The translations under genes were made by a program, and so were the position numbers. 64,000 bases of DNA from positions 1,793,544 through 1,857,543 of the forward strand of contig NC_045151.1 of assembly GCF_008831285.2 (NCBI RefSeq), in the 5' to 3' direction. This DNA is from Nymphaea colorata (Eukaryota; Streptophyta; Magnoliopsida; Nymphaeales; Nymphaeaceae). The notes beneath the pieces were generated by a model, which was not told the origin of the DNA, ran no database searches, and saw nothing but the letters and a program-made list of their open reading frames with translations. Shown here one piece after another: positions 35,906 through 45,989 of the stretch (position 1 is the first letter of the stretch; the number at the start of each line of letters is the position of its first letter).

Positions 35906-38035
35906 ACTCTTTTGAAACATTAATTTAGTATTAAAACATAGGTAAACTTAAATATAGCTATATAGAGCAGTCCCACTAAATTAAAGTTACTGATCAATTA
36001 AGAATTTGTTAACCATATATTTAGTGCCCGATGAAAAAAAATTCTAACTCCACGTCTACTGTATACCTACTTTTTTTGTGCACTTGATAGATCCTCCAGC
36101 AGAAGCTTGAGTCAAGCCAACTTATTACCCCGTATGTCGGTCACCTGACCCTGCCCTACCCAACCCTCCTTGTTTAATATTGTTATCTAATAATATAGTG
36201 TCGTTAAAACATTTTTTTTTCTAAATTTAATAAATTCATTTCAATCAAACTTAACTTGGAAATTTAATGCGGTCGATGAGAATGGATCTGACCTATTATC
36301 TTTGGTTAGCTACGCACTCAATCTCTATCCCAGCTCCGTATTTTGATTTACCGAGCGACCAATATAACAGTTTTTTAACTTAATTTTCAAAGCTGCTCTT
36401 TGTTTGTCTACGCATTTAGTTAAAATTTTTTATGGCCTTAGGAGCCAATTTCCATGACCAAAATTATGCTAAAAGATAATATCAGGGCCACAATGTAGAC
36501 AATTGCTCATACACACCAACAAATGTGCTTATTTTTATTTTGATACTTCATGGTCATTTTTTTTAGTTACCTACTGATGCTTTTTTAAAAAAATAATAAA
36601 AAATTGATATTTTATAACAAGTGCGCGTTAACTAGAATTCTTGACTCCAGAAACATTGACTTTGTAACACAAACTGGTGTCAAACACCTTTTTCACTTGC
36701 TTAGTCTCGATAGTTGAACACGCAGGACTTGTTGACGTGAGTTCAAGGTAGTCAATATCCCACTTCATCAAACGTGGTTATTGGTCACCGTGGAAGCCAC
36801 TCCACAAACATTTTTTTATTTCGCTTTCATTTGATTCACTAAAGTCAAATAGAGTATTTTTCTTGCTTCACACTCAAAAAATAGAGTAGGTCTACCCAAT
36901 CTCCTTTTAAACTGAAAAAAATATAAGTATTTTGATTTATCCAATCATTCAAGAGGAGAGCCCAAACTTCCACCCAATGTCTAGCTTTGATGTCTTGGGG
37001 TGCCACCTTTGCGACACTTCAACTAATGTGTCAATAACCCCACTTTTACAATGTAAAAAGTTGTTGTTATTTACAAAGAGAACTGACAGCCTACCAACTC
37101 CGGCCTAAACACAGTGCTAACCGGAAGTTGATCCTAACTTGATTGGACCTTTAAATATGGTAGACAAAGAAAAAAAAAGATGGACTCTATGAAATATTAG
37201 CCATCATTAAGATCTAAAAGTTGTCATCTGCTATAGAACTTAATCCTTATCTTGTCTTACATTTTATAGGAGGGGCTAGTAGAGATAAAAACATAGAGTT
37301 TCTAAAACTTTTTTAAGGCATTTATTTTGCCAATTGATTTTGTAAACGTTATGTAACATTTATTGAGGATGAGGAAAATTTGATTTAAATTTGAAGTCGT
37401 AGAGTCATATTATTTGAATTTTATTAATCAGACGACTATGAGTATGCTTCATAATTAATCGACCAAAATATAAAGCGAGTTATGAAAGTCAGCGGTCACA
37501 ATTTTTCATGAAAATTCTTGTATGATCAAATTTTTATTTCATGCATTGTGCTTTTTTCTGGTCGTTTTTATTGGATCCAGTGATATTATTACAACGTTTT
37601 CATATCGAAATTCAACTAGTTGACACCAGATTGAGATGCAGCTAAATCAGCTTTTATTATTAAGATCTGGATATATATACTTGGATCTAGTTCTCCATGC
37701 CTGTTTCTTTGGTAGTCTTACGTAGGGATGTCAATATATTTGTTTAGGACCGACATAGGATCAAACTGTTCCAAAAAAATTGGATATGAAAAATAATAAA
37801 TATCTAATTAAGAAATCAGATAGAATTCTGATTTAAGAAATGACATCCGTTCGGATTTATATTCAAATAGACATAAATATCCGACCAGATTCCAATCGGA
37901 CTTTGTTTTAAACAAATGTCCTATGTCCAATGCCCATACATTTTGAAATCGACTATATTTGTTTCAAAATTTGGATTTGGTTTCAGATAAGAACGTAAAA
38001 ATCAGGTTCAGATTTTGAATCTGAACATGAACATG

Positions 38036-38067
<32 letters not shown>

Positions 38068-38284
38068 ACAACAACAACTGGGTATATCTGATTCCTTGAC
38101 ATCTCTAATTCTACATTCAAAATATTGCCCACACCAGTCTACAAACCTTACTTTATTTACATATGAAAATTTCATTAATTTTCAGTTTTTTACATATGAC
38201 CACCCTTTAAACTTTAAAAATTTAACTTAGAGTGCCCCTTAGCTAGAAATTTGTGGCTCGGCCACCGCCCCACATGTGATGCAG
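35906..38284. other. Intergenic, no gene recognised
   Basis: AT-rich. Positions 37740-38040 hold degenerate repeats of GGATT/ATCCAAAT type, and 38040-38068 is a TA array. Nothing protein-coding is supported. Confidence 0.5.
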
Positions 38285-38500
38285 GCATAACCAGGGGCAA
38301 AGCCAGAATTTCACTTAGGGACGGGCCAGATAATTCAACCTCAAATTTGGGTAGGGCCAAACTGAACCTAAGTAAAATAAAATACATTGAACAACTAAAA
38401 TTTTTTATTTTTCTAATGTAATTTTTCTTTTCCAGCTAGTTCGGGGTGGGCCATGGCCTAGGCGCCCCCCCCCCCCCCCCCCTGGGCATGACCCACTTGG
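38285..38500. repeat. Dispersed repeat fragment containing an 18-C homopolymer
   Basis: The phrases GGGACGGGCCAGATAATTCAA, GGGCCAAACTGAACC, AAATACATTGAACAACTAAA and GGGCCATGGCCTAGGCG match 6660-6880. In that copy the CTAGGCGGCCCCC phrase has only five C; here it is followed by a run of 18 C (38465-38482). Confidence 0.6.
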
Positions 38501-38785
38501 CATTAACTCAACTCATGGTTAGCTCCTGTGAAAGGTGTACGCATGGATGGTTGTCTACTGAGTTATTATCAATACATAGTTTTGAAAATTTTCAGGTCAA
38601 GTGCAATGCACTTGCCTTAAGGAGCGTAGCACAACTGGCGTTACTACCGGGTAGTAATGCATCCACAAGAATTGCCTCACAAAAAATACAATGCAATTTG
38701 AGAATCCAGGACCCCTCCACATAAATGCATCAATCTTAGGGAGGAGAAAAAACCTGCTTATATCTTGCTTATAAACTTTAAAAGT

Positions 38786-39035
38786 AGGTACCCCACCGGG
38801 TGGTAGTGTACTGGGCGGCAAGGTATCCGGCCCCTCTAAGGATTCGTGTTCAAGTTTTGAAGTGGTCGCGTCATAGTATGCTCTACTTCTGAACCTTAAA
38901 AGGTCTCGAAGCATACTTTGTGAACCCAAAGGGGCGGGCACATGGGGGCAATGGCCTTTCTTAGGGGCAGTGGAGTGAACCGCTCACCCTTAAATAAAAG
39001 AAAAAAAAATTAAAAGTGAGTTTCAAGGAATTTTG
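38786..39035 (+). mobile_element. SINE-like element (tRNA-derived head, A-rich tail)
   Basis: The segment has a possible pol III A box (GGTAGTGTACTGGG, near 38800) and, about 40 bases on, a B-box-like GTGTTCAAGTTTTGAA. It is GC-richer than its surroundings and ends in an A-rich tail (AATAAAAGAAAAAAAAATTAAAA, 38991-39015). Spacing and layout fit a short interspersed element. Target-site duplications are not clear and no second copy is in the window. Confidence 0.4.
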
Positions 39036-40975
39036 AAAAAAAAAATGTCATCAAGTAATTTACATGCCAGGAATTGTAAGATTCAGCGCTTTGATGAACA
39101 ATGAGAGTTAAAAAGAGGACAACCCTGTCTCCAAAAATAAGCGCTGGGGTTTAAGTCCTAATGGATTTTGTGAAGAACTCATGTTTTCTTTCACAGCTGG
39201 CTGTAAACTTAACATGTCCAGATTTCTCTGCAGGGACAAAAATCTTCTCAACCAAAATGTGGATTGACTATTTGGAGCAGGTCTCAAAGTTGCTTGTTAA
39301 AAATATTGCTTTGTTTCTATTCAACCACTTTTCTACAAGTTTTACAAATTAATTTCAACAACAATTTGATTATTTTTTAACATATTCATTTCTGACATAT
39401 GGGAGGATACTGCAAGTAAAATTTTGGCCTTTTGGTTTGGGCAAATTTTCATTGAATTCCTATAAATTCTGAATTCTATAAATTTTCAGCCAAAAGAAGA
39501 ATGCTTAATCAGTTACATTATTTCCCCCCATAAATATGATACTAAAAGATTTCCATGGAATTTGGACTTGAAATTTTGGGAGTTTGTAAGGACATATCTA
39601 GCCTAGTGGACTATTTTCTTTGCTAAACCACATCCTTTTGGATCATTAAATGCTTGGTTGGGTCATATAACCCTATGCATACAATTCTTGCTAAGAGTAT
39701 TTGCATGTTAAAGTCCAATTTTACTAAGTACTGAAAAATGTAATAAGATGCATGATCATGATTGACATGAGGAGGGTTTGGGTAATTTGGAGACCAATGT
39801 TGGACTTGATGAAGCCAATGTGTGACTGACCTTGGAAAAGAGACATTTATGGATGAAGAAAGCCGGTTTGACTGAAGTAAGGTAACTCAAAGCTGGTTAT
39901 ATGTGTCATACTGGTGTACTAATTTTTTTGTGTCAGTATGATTAATGACAAAAGTACCTCTCATTCGCACGAAAAAAAAAAGTTTTTGATAAAGATAAAA
40001 ATAAAAAAAAATGAAATGACTACAAAGGACATGCTTTTTTTTTAACTCACACAAACATCCCCTTCTCTTATTGCGTACTTGAGCTGCCCACGCAACCAGT
40101 AACCAGCCTAAGTGACTTCCCCGGTTAGCTACCATATCAAATTTTGGGTGAAACAATGACCAACTTCATATTTTTGACTCAAGTACTAAATGTGGTATTA
40201 CTGGAGGCCAGTTTGAGTTATTTACAATTGAGTGCCCTAATATAACTAGGGGACTGAAAGTTGTAAGCACATATATTGCCTTTAGTCCAAGTTTAAATCC
40301 ATTAATCAAGAGATCTAAGAATATCGAAGACATTTTCCCACGCTTCTACAGTCAGTCGTTTTTTTTTTTCTTTTTTCTTTTATTTGCCCTTTTGGACCTC
40401 CCAGTGGGATATCACAAATAGTTGGATTGCTTTAAATGTGAAGTTTTCTACCTCGATGAAGAGTTCGTAGCCAAACTTATATGTAAAGCCTTCAACCAAT
40501 TTTGGTACTCCTTAATTCCGAAAAGGACCGCATGCCTTCATGAAGTTTCCAGGAAACTCTTGCCTCACGAAATTCAGGAACTCAGGTCCATTTGTGGTAT
40601 CAAGGGCAAAAGATTGACCAACAGAGTATAACTCTCTATCGTTATTAAGGCTAGTGAAGTAAAGCAGAAGTAATTAGATGGACATTAATGAGGTTCAATA
40701 ATGTCATTGAAGATGCATGAGTTTGAGAGTTTAACAATGGCCGCGTTAGTGTTTTCTTTTCTTTTTCTTTATTAGTACTGTTTGAAAAACCATGTCCTTG
40801 ACAAAAAGTACTCGCCATTTCAACTACCCATGATCCCATCACAATGTTTGTAAGGATCCCAGAAAGAAGCCAAATGAAGATGGCCTTTGCGTCTAAGAAA
40901 CTGAAGTGCACATCCATCTTGGAACGTCTTCAAAAGCCATTTCGACCCTTCTTCCCGAAGGGCAGGAGACAAATA
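39036..40975. other. Intergenic, no gene recognised
   Basis: AT-rich. The 69-codon plus frame 40422-40631 and the minus frame 40651-40917 look more protein-like than average but carry no domain I know. They could be decayed transposon or gene fragments. Confidence 0.4.
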
Positions 40976-40976
40976 T

Positions 40977-41214
40977 CTTACCTGAAAAACTCAAATTCTT
41001 TCCTCTTGGGTTTATGTTGCTAAAGTCTCTCAAACACCCAATACTTTATTGAGAGACGGGTAGCAGATAGATATAGAACTAAATGAGTACAAAACTTACC
41101 TGAAAAACTCAAATTCTTTCCTCTTGGGTTTATGTTGCTAAAGTCTCTCAAACACCCAATACGTTATTGAGAGACGGGTAGCAGATAGATATAGAACTAA
41201 ATGAGTACAAAACT
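40977..41214. repeat. Two tandem copies of a 118-bp unit
   Basis: The unit begins TTACCTGAAAAACTCAAATTC and contains GAGAGACGGGTAGCAGATAG. It is present at 40977-41094 and 41095-41212. I see one internal substitution (AATACTTTATT against AATACGTTATT), so the duplication is young. Confidence 0.9.
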
Positions 41215-41444
41215 CACTATTAACGTAAAAAGAGTTGGATGCACCACAAATTATGAACTTACTCCGTTACGTGCAAATAATTTGGAAGTAGCCAAAGAAC
41301 CAGGTTGCTACCTCCTTTGTCCTCCTGACCACTGGAAGCATTCCCAACTTCACTGCTCTCACATCAAAAGAAGCACCCCTTAGGTTTAGTACTTCCAATT
41401 TATAACCAATGTATTACTATCAAATTCATGAGTAGCTTCTAAAA

Positions 41445-41770
41445 ACTATGTCACATGGGTGCAGGTGCTGGTGCGGGTGCGGGATGTAGCAAGTTTTTTT
41501 AAAAAAAACTAGGTACGGATGCGGCAAGAGCATATATATATATATATATATATATAATGTTACTTGTTATAAAGTAATTTTATTTGTCTATATTTTTTAT
41601 TTTTTTTATCAATGTTAACTTGAATCGATATATCAATGAAAACTCAGGCGAAACACTTTTCAAAACCACTAAAACTCATTTGACGCCATGTCGGGCCACA
41701 CCAGAACCTGCACCGATGTGGGTGGGGGTGCGAATGCGCCACCATAGTTGGCACACCCATGTGACTTAGT
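41445..41770. mobile_element. Terminal-inverted-repeat element (326 bp, MITE-like)
   Basis: The left end ACTATGTCACATGGGTG and the right end CACCCATGTGACTTAGT are inverted repeats of 17 bases with one mismatch. Just inside the ends lie GGTGCGGGTGCGGG on the left and CGATGTGGGTGGGGGTGCG on the right. The middle contains a TA array (41531-41556). I see no clear target-site duplication, so the superfamily is not assigned. Confidence 0.6.
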
Positions 41771-42131
41771 CTACAAATCATCAATGGAGCCTTCCCGGGT
41801 GTGAAAGACCAAATTAACATATAAGCAGATAAAACTACAGAGCAGAGAAGGATAAACATATATATTGAGAATGTTAGACATTTAGGTTTGCAGTGCTCGG
41901 ATTACAGTTTATCTCAGTACCACAAGTATATATATATATATATAAAAGGCAAGTTGATATAGAACAAGGCACTAATATGACTGGGCAATGAACATACATA
42001 CTTCCAAAAGGGCATGGCTGTTTTCCCACTAAAGATGCCAGTGATGGTCGAGAAAACGTTGATATCACATGGCGACACAGTTATTCTAAACATCTAAGAT
42101 GCACCAAACCATACCTCTTCACTTCCGCGTC
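41771..42131. other. Upstream region of the HyPRP gene
   Basis: It holds a short TA run (41929-41944) and otherwise unremarkable sequence. The promoter of the following gene must lie in its last part. Confidence 0.4.
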
Positions 42132-42139
42132 TATATAAA
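42132..42139 (+). promoter_or_regulatory. TATA box of the HyPRP gene
   Basis: TATATAAA lies 148 bases before the ATG. It predicts transcription starting near 42165 and a leader of roughly 120 bases. GC-richer, CT-containing sequence follows, as in plant leaders. Confidence 0.7.
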
Positions 42140-42286
42140 TGCCGATGAAGCAAGCATCCAGACTCACCAAGCCACAAGAGCGAGAGCAAATTAGTATTCG
42201 AGGCTGTTCTCTCTGTACCTCTTCATCCTCCATCTGTTCACTTTGTACTGCTCGCTCCTTCGACAGGCGGATCAGGAGATCTGGAC

Positions 42287-42688
42287 ATGGCATCTAAGGT
42301 GGTCAATGTTCCTTGCCTCTTGGTGGCAATGTTCTTCATCCTGTCTGCGGCTGCCTGCTCTTCCTGTGATACAAACAAGGCACCAAAGGCCCTGGTCAAG
42401 ACCCACCAGATCATAGCTTCTTTTGGACAATGTCCAGTTGATCCTCTGAAGCTTGGCGCCTGCATCGACTTGCTGGATGGAATGCTGCATCTGGTGGTCA
42501 GCCACCATTCGAGTGGGTCTCACTGCTGCCCTCTAGTCAAGGGCTTGGCCGATCTCGAAGCCGCTGCTTGCCTCTGCAACGCAGCCAAGGCAGACGTCTT
42601 GGGCATCAACGTCGGCCTTGACGTCAAGCTCAATTTGCTCGCCAAAGCCTGCGGCCGCAAAATCCCCGAGGGCTACAGCTGCCAGTAG
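42287..42688 (+). CDS. Secreted eight-cysteine HyPRP / hydrophobic seed protein-like, 133 aa
   Basis: This is a small extracellular protein of the protease-inhibitor/seed-storage/LTP superfamily, the 14-kDa proline-rich DC2.15-like group, thought to act in cell wall or cuticle or to bind lipids. It has a signal peptide (residues 1 to about 23-26, core CLLVAMFFILSAAAC), a very short linker with a single Pro (normally proline-rich in this group), then the eight-cysteine motif: Cys49, Cys59, Cys80-Cys81, Cys95-X-Cys97, Cys122, Cys132. The phrases CPVDPLKLGACIDLL, CCPLV.GL.DLEAAACLC and INVGLDVKLNLLAKACG are family hallmarks. It is a single exon, usual for the group, and complete from ATG to TAG. 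Its neighbours are repeats, so it stands alone. The lost proline-rich linker makes it a C-type hydrophobic HyPRP. Confidence 0.95.
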   Translation: MASKVVNVPCLLVAMFFILSAAACSSCDTNKAPKALVKTHQIIASFGQCPVDPLKLGACIDLLDGMLHLVVSHHSSGSHCCPLVKGLADLEAAACLCNAAKADVLGINVGLDVKLNLLAKACGRKIPEGYSCQ

Positions 42689-43906
42689 ACGGCACCAGAT
42701 CTCCTTCCTCATGACATCCATCGTTACCTATATTATACTTCAGATTAAATAAGTGCATGTTCTCAAGTGGGTGCTAGCTTCTACACTACTGCATGCATGC
42801 ACACTGTGCTTTTTCTTTTGTTTCTTTTGGCCGTGACTTAGTTGTGGGTGATATGATTCTCATATGCATTGGTGAATCTTTTGTATGGAGGTACATACTT
42901 ATTATGTATTCCGAATTTCCGACAGAAAATAATTGGCTTTTGGCTATTCTGGTTGGATCTTGTAAGGCAGTACTCAGAAGAACTTTAATTACATATCTAT
43001 GGGCTTTATGCAGCAAGGGGACACTTGATAGCCTATGAACTCCGAAGTGAATTGAAACCATTAGATATCGCAGATTCATGGATTTAATGCCAGACCAGCC
43101 TCCCATCCGACCTCAAATATGAAGTTTTAGCCATAAACTGAGGATCTCTAATCATTTTTTTTCTCGTGATGATCAAATCTGGTGTTTATTTACACTGTGG
43201 GACACACAACAAAAGGGTCTTAGATCAACCCCAGATCTCATATATGAGGCTATCAAACATATCAAGAGATTTATGACCCACATAAAAGGGATCTTAGATC
43301 AATGCCAGATCTCATATTCGAAGCTATCAAACATACCTAGAGATTTGTATCATCATACCCTCGTTCAGGTTAGAACCCCTTTTGTCTGTTTAAAATCTTT
43401 CATCTAAAGACTCATTTTCCTTTCTTTCAAACTTCTGATCTAGAACCGATGTTGGATATAATCCCTATCTAAATTTTTTTTCCTTTTGGAAGAATAGTTC
43501 TCCAATAATTCTCTTTTTCGTTTTGGAATAATATGAGAATTTGGAACTATTATTTTAAAATAAAATAGTTTGAAACCGGCAGATCCTTGTTGACCTACAT
43601 GAGACTAAGTTCTAAATGCAGAGATTAAGTCCACAATTTTTGTATTGTTGGACCTGCTCCAACCTACCTACATATATACCCAACCCAGTTTCAAAATGTT
43701 TTTCCTTTTCAAAACCTCACTTATGTTTTATTCAAACTTATTGGTATTGTCTGCTTTAAAATGTGTTAATAAAAAGAGAGGTAAGTTTAATAAAAGAAAT
43801 TCCTCTTAACATACTTGCATTACGCTATCAGATTTGAAATTATGATCCTATTCTGAACTTTTTTCTAAGATAAATTCAATATGAACGATTATTCGTTACC
43901 CTAATA
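42689..43906. other. HyPRP 3' UTR and intergenic repeat DNA
   Basis: A likely 3' UTR follows the stop (ATTAAATAAG near 42745). Beyond about 43010 the sequence is a reverse copy of the TTTGATAGCC/GATCTTAGATC repeat family, with two imperfect tandem units starting near 43214 and 43288. No gene is seen. Confidence 0.5.
43190..43345. repeat. Reverse-oriented copies of the 25.3-kb repeat family, two tandem units
   Basis: The units share GG(A)TCTTAGATCAA..CCAGATCTCATAT..GAGGCTATCAAACATA, the reverse complement of the phrases at 25256-25640. The period is about 74 bases here against about 120 there. Confidence 0.65.
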
Positions 43907-44335
43907 CACTACAAAAAGCTGATGGTTACTGATGCAAAAAAAAACGTCAGTAAAAATATTTACTAACATTCTTACGGACACAAAACCGAATGCCAGTAAA
44001 GGCTGTGCCGCCAAAGCCTTTATTGCTGCTTTTCAACACATCAGGTAATTCTGCTATTATTGACATGAAATATATGTCAGTAAAAGTTGTCTAATTATCG
44101 ACATTCCTTGTGTAAAAAAAGCATCAGGAAGTCCCTCACAAACATTTATTGATGCAAGTGAACGTCAAGAAACATCTGTTTTTTACTGACACTAAACCAT
44201 CACTGACATCGACGGCAGAAAATATTTCTCTTTTTACTGATGTCCAGTTAGCCGCATCAGTCAATATTGATCAACACCAGCGCTTATTTATGTCAGAAAT
44301 AACTATTTATTGGCGTCCTTTTTAAAATCTGTAAA
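43907..44335. mobile_element. CACTA-like transposon end with subterminal repeats
   Basis: It begins CACTACAAAAAGCTGATGG, a typical CACTA-superfamily terminus. Many short subterminal phrases follow in both orientations: ACTGATG, GTCAGTAAAA, ACTGACA and CATCAG. The far end is not clear; the phrase GGCGTCCTTTTTAAAATCTG near 44310 may be the eroded right end. There is no transposase frame, so this is a non-autonomous or truncated copy related to 54866-55859. Confidence 0.55.
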
Positions 44336-45229
44336 TATTCGGCTGATTTTGATAACATAGCCTTAAACAACGGCTTCTAGGCAGACATTTGTCTGCGATC
44401 TACAATAAAATATGAGGCAATCAAACAGATCCTAAGTTAGAAAACGTCCTAGCTAAGACATCCGTAAACTATCCACAGTAAATTGTCCTAATTGTGAGTG
44501 TTCCTTTGCCCTCCACAACTTCCATAGCATTCCCAGACGTCCATGCAAACAATTAAAAATATGTGTATCTAATATCAAATATCAAATTCTTGAAACAGGA
44601 AATCCCAATGAATGAGTTTAGAATTGGTGTCTTTCTTACTAAAAAATATCATAGAGCAGCATAGTTATAGTAGACAGCCATTTTCAGACCTGAATATTGT
44701 AGAAACTGGCTCTTTTTCTATCATTATATAGTTCATTTGAGCATTTAACAAAGTCTTTCTCACACAGTAAATGACATAGGCTCTTGATCCCTCGTTTACC
44801 TAAAATAACCACAACGGCATAAAATATCTTACATGGTCTCGAACATTTTATCATAGTAGTAACTAACTTGTTCTTCAATGTCGACCATATAAAGACAATG
44901 TTCATCAAACGTAAAGGGTGGCTTTTAAGCCACAAAGCATAGACCAATCCACAAATTAAAGGGACGATCACCACATATAGTTCATATTCATCAAAGGTTC
45001 ATCAAGGAAGGGCCTTTGCAATATTACATAAGTTTGAACAGAACTTGATTATGTAAAGTTAACATGTACTTATTTGTGTACAGTGTTCCCCGGGTTGAAC
45101 AAGTCCCACCCAAAGTCTTGACCAAAAAGTTGTTTACAGTGCAAGTCATAAAGTCATCTATTCGTTCGAGTAAATCATCATGAAAAACAAAACTTGATTT
45201 GGTTTTGGATATCATAAGTGGAAGTGAAT
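44336..45229. other. Intergenic, no gene recognised
   Basis: AT-rich, with only short frames (minus 44684-44974 and 45024-45215) that have no domain I recognise. Confidence 0.45.
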
Positions 45230-45665
45230 ATTGGATTGAGATAGAAACATGAAATTGGATCTACTTTTGGATCCGAACCAATGATTTGGATATGGACAGG
45301 GATATGGATCTAGATTTTAAATCTTAGATTTAGATCAGATCTGAATTAGATCCAAGTCTAGAATTCGGATCAAATGGATTTGAATTGGGATTTCAATCTA
45401 GTCCATATCTGATATTCTGCTTTTGGATATGAAAGCATGTTCTGGATCTAGAGTTGAGATTTGGATCCAGTTCTCGACCTAGGATTTTGTTTTGGATCAA
45501 GAACTAATTTTGGATCTAAATCCAGATATAAAGCTCACTTTTGGATCTATAGTTTGGATTTGGATCTATATACGAATCTAAAGATTGGATTTGGATCTAT
45601 ATCTGGGATTTTGGGTCTCTACATGATTCCTTTGGATATTCAAATTTAAAATATGAGATAAGCCC
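45230..45665. repeat. Degenerate minisatellite of TTTGGATCTA(G/T)A units
   Basis: More than 20 variants of TTTGGATCTAGA, TTTGGATCCAG and ATTTGGATATG follow each other at about 12-25-base spacing. This yields the low-complexity frame 45461-45649, which is not a gene. Related phrases in the other orientation occur at 13540-13820 and 37740-38040. Confidence 0.75.
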
Positions 45666-45989
45666 ATACTGGGGTTGGGTTAGGGTCCAAAATCCAAAAT
45701 TAGATTCAAGACTCCTAATTTAGAGTTGACGACAAATCAAAGCAGAAGTTGATCGAACTTTAGGGAAATTGAAGTGTTTGAGGTCAAAAAATCTGGACAG
45801 TTTTTGTATATTCACTATAAAATGTTGAAAAATGCCCATGTGGATTTTTAAAAATTTTGGAGTGATTACACCAACTCTCCGTTAGCATGTTCAACTTCAA
45901 TGCCACATTCTGACAAAATGTGGCCAACCACGATCCCCTCTTGAATATTCAAACGACTCTTCTCTTAATTAGGATGAAATTTGTCAATT

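Noticed and set aside
38610..38660. tRNA gene suggested by GTAGCACAACTGGC
   Set aside because: No matching B box or acceptor stem within tRNA distance; at best part of a SINE-like sequence.
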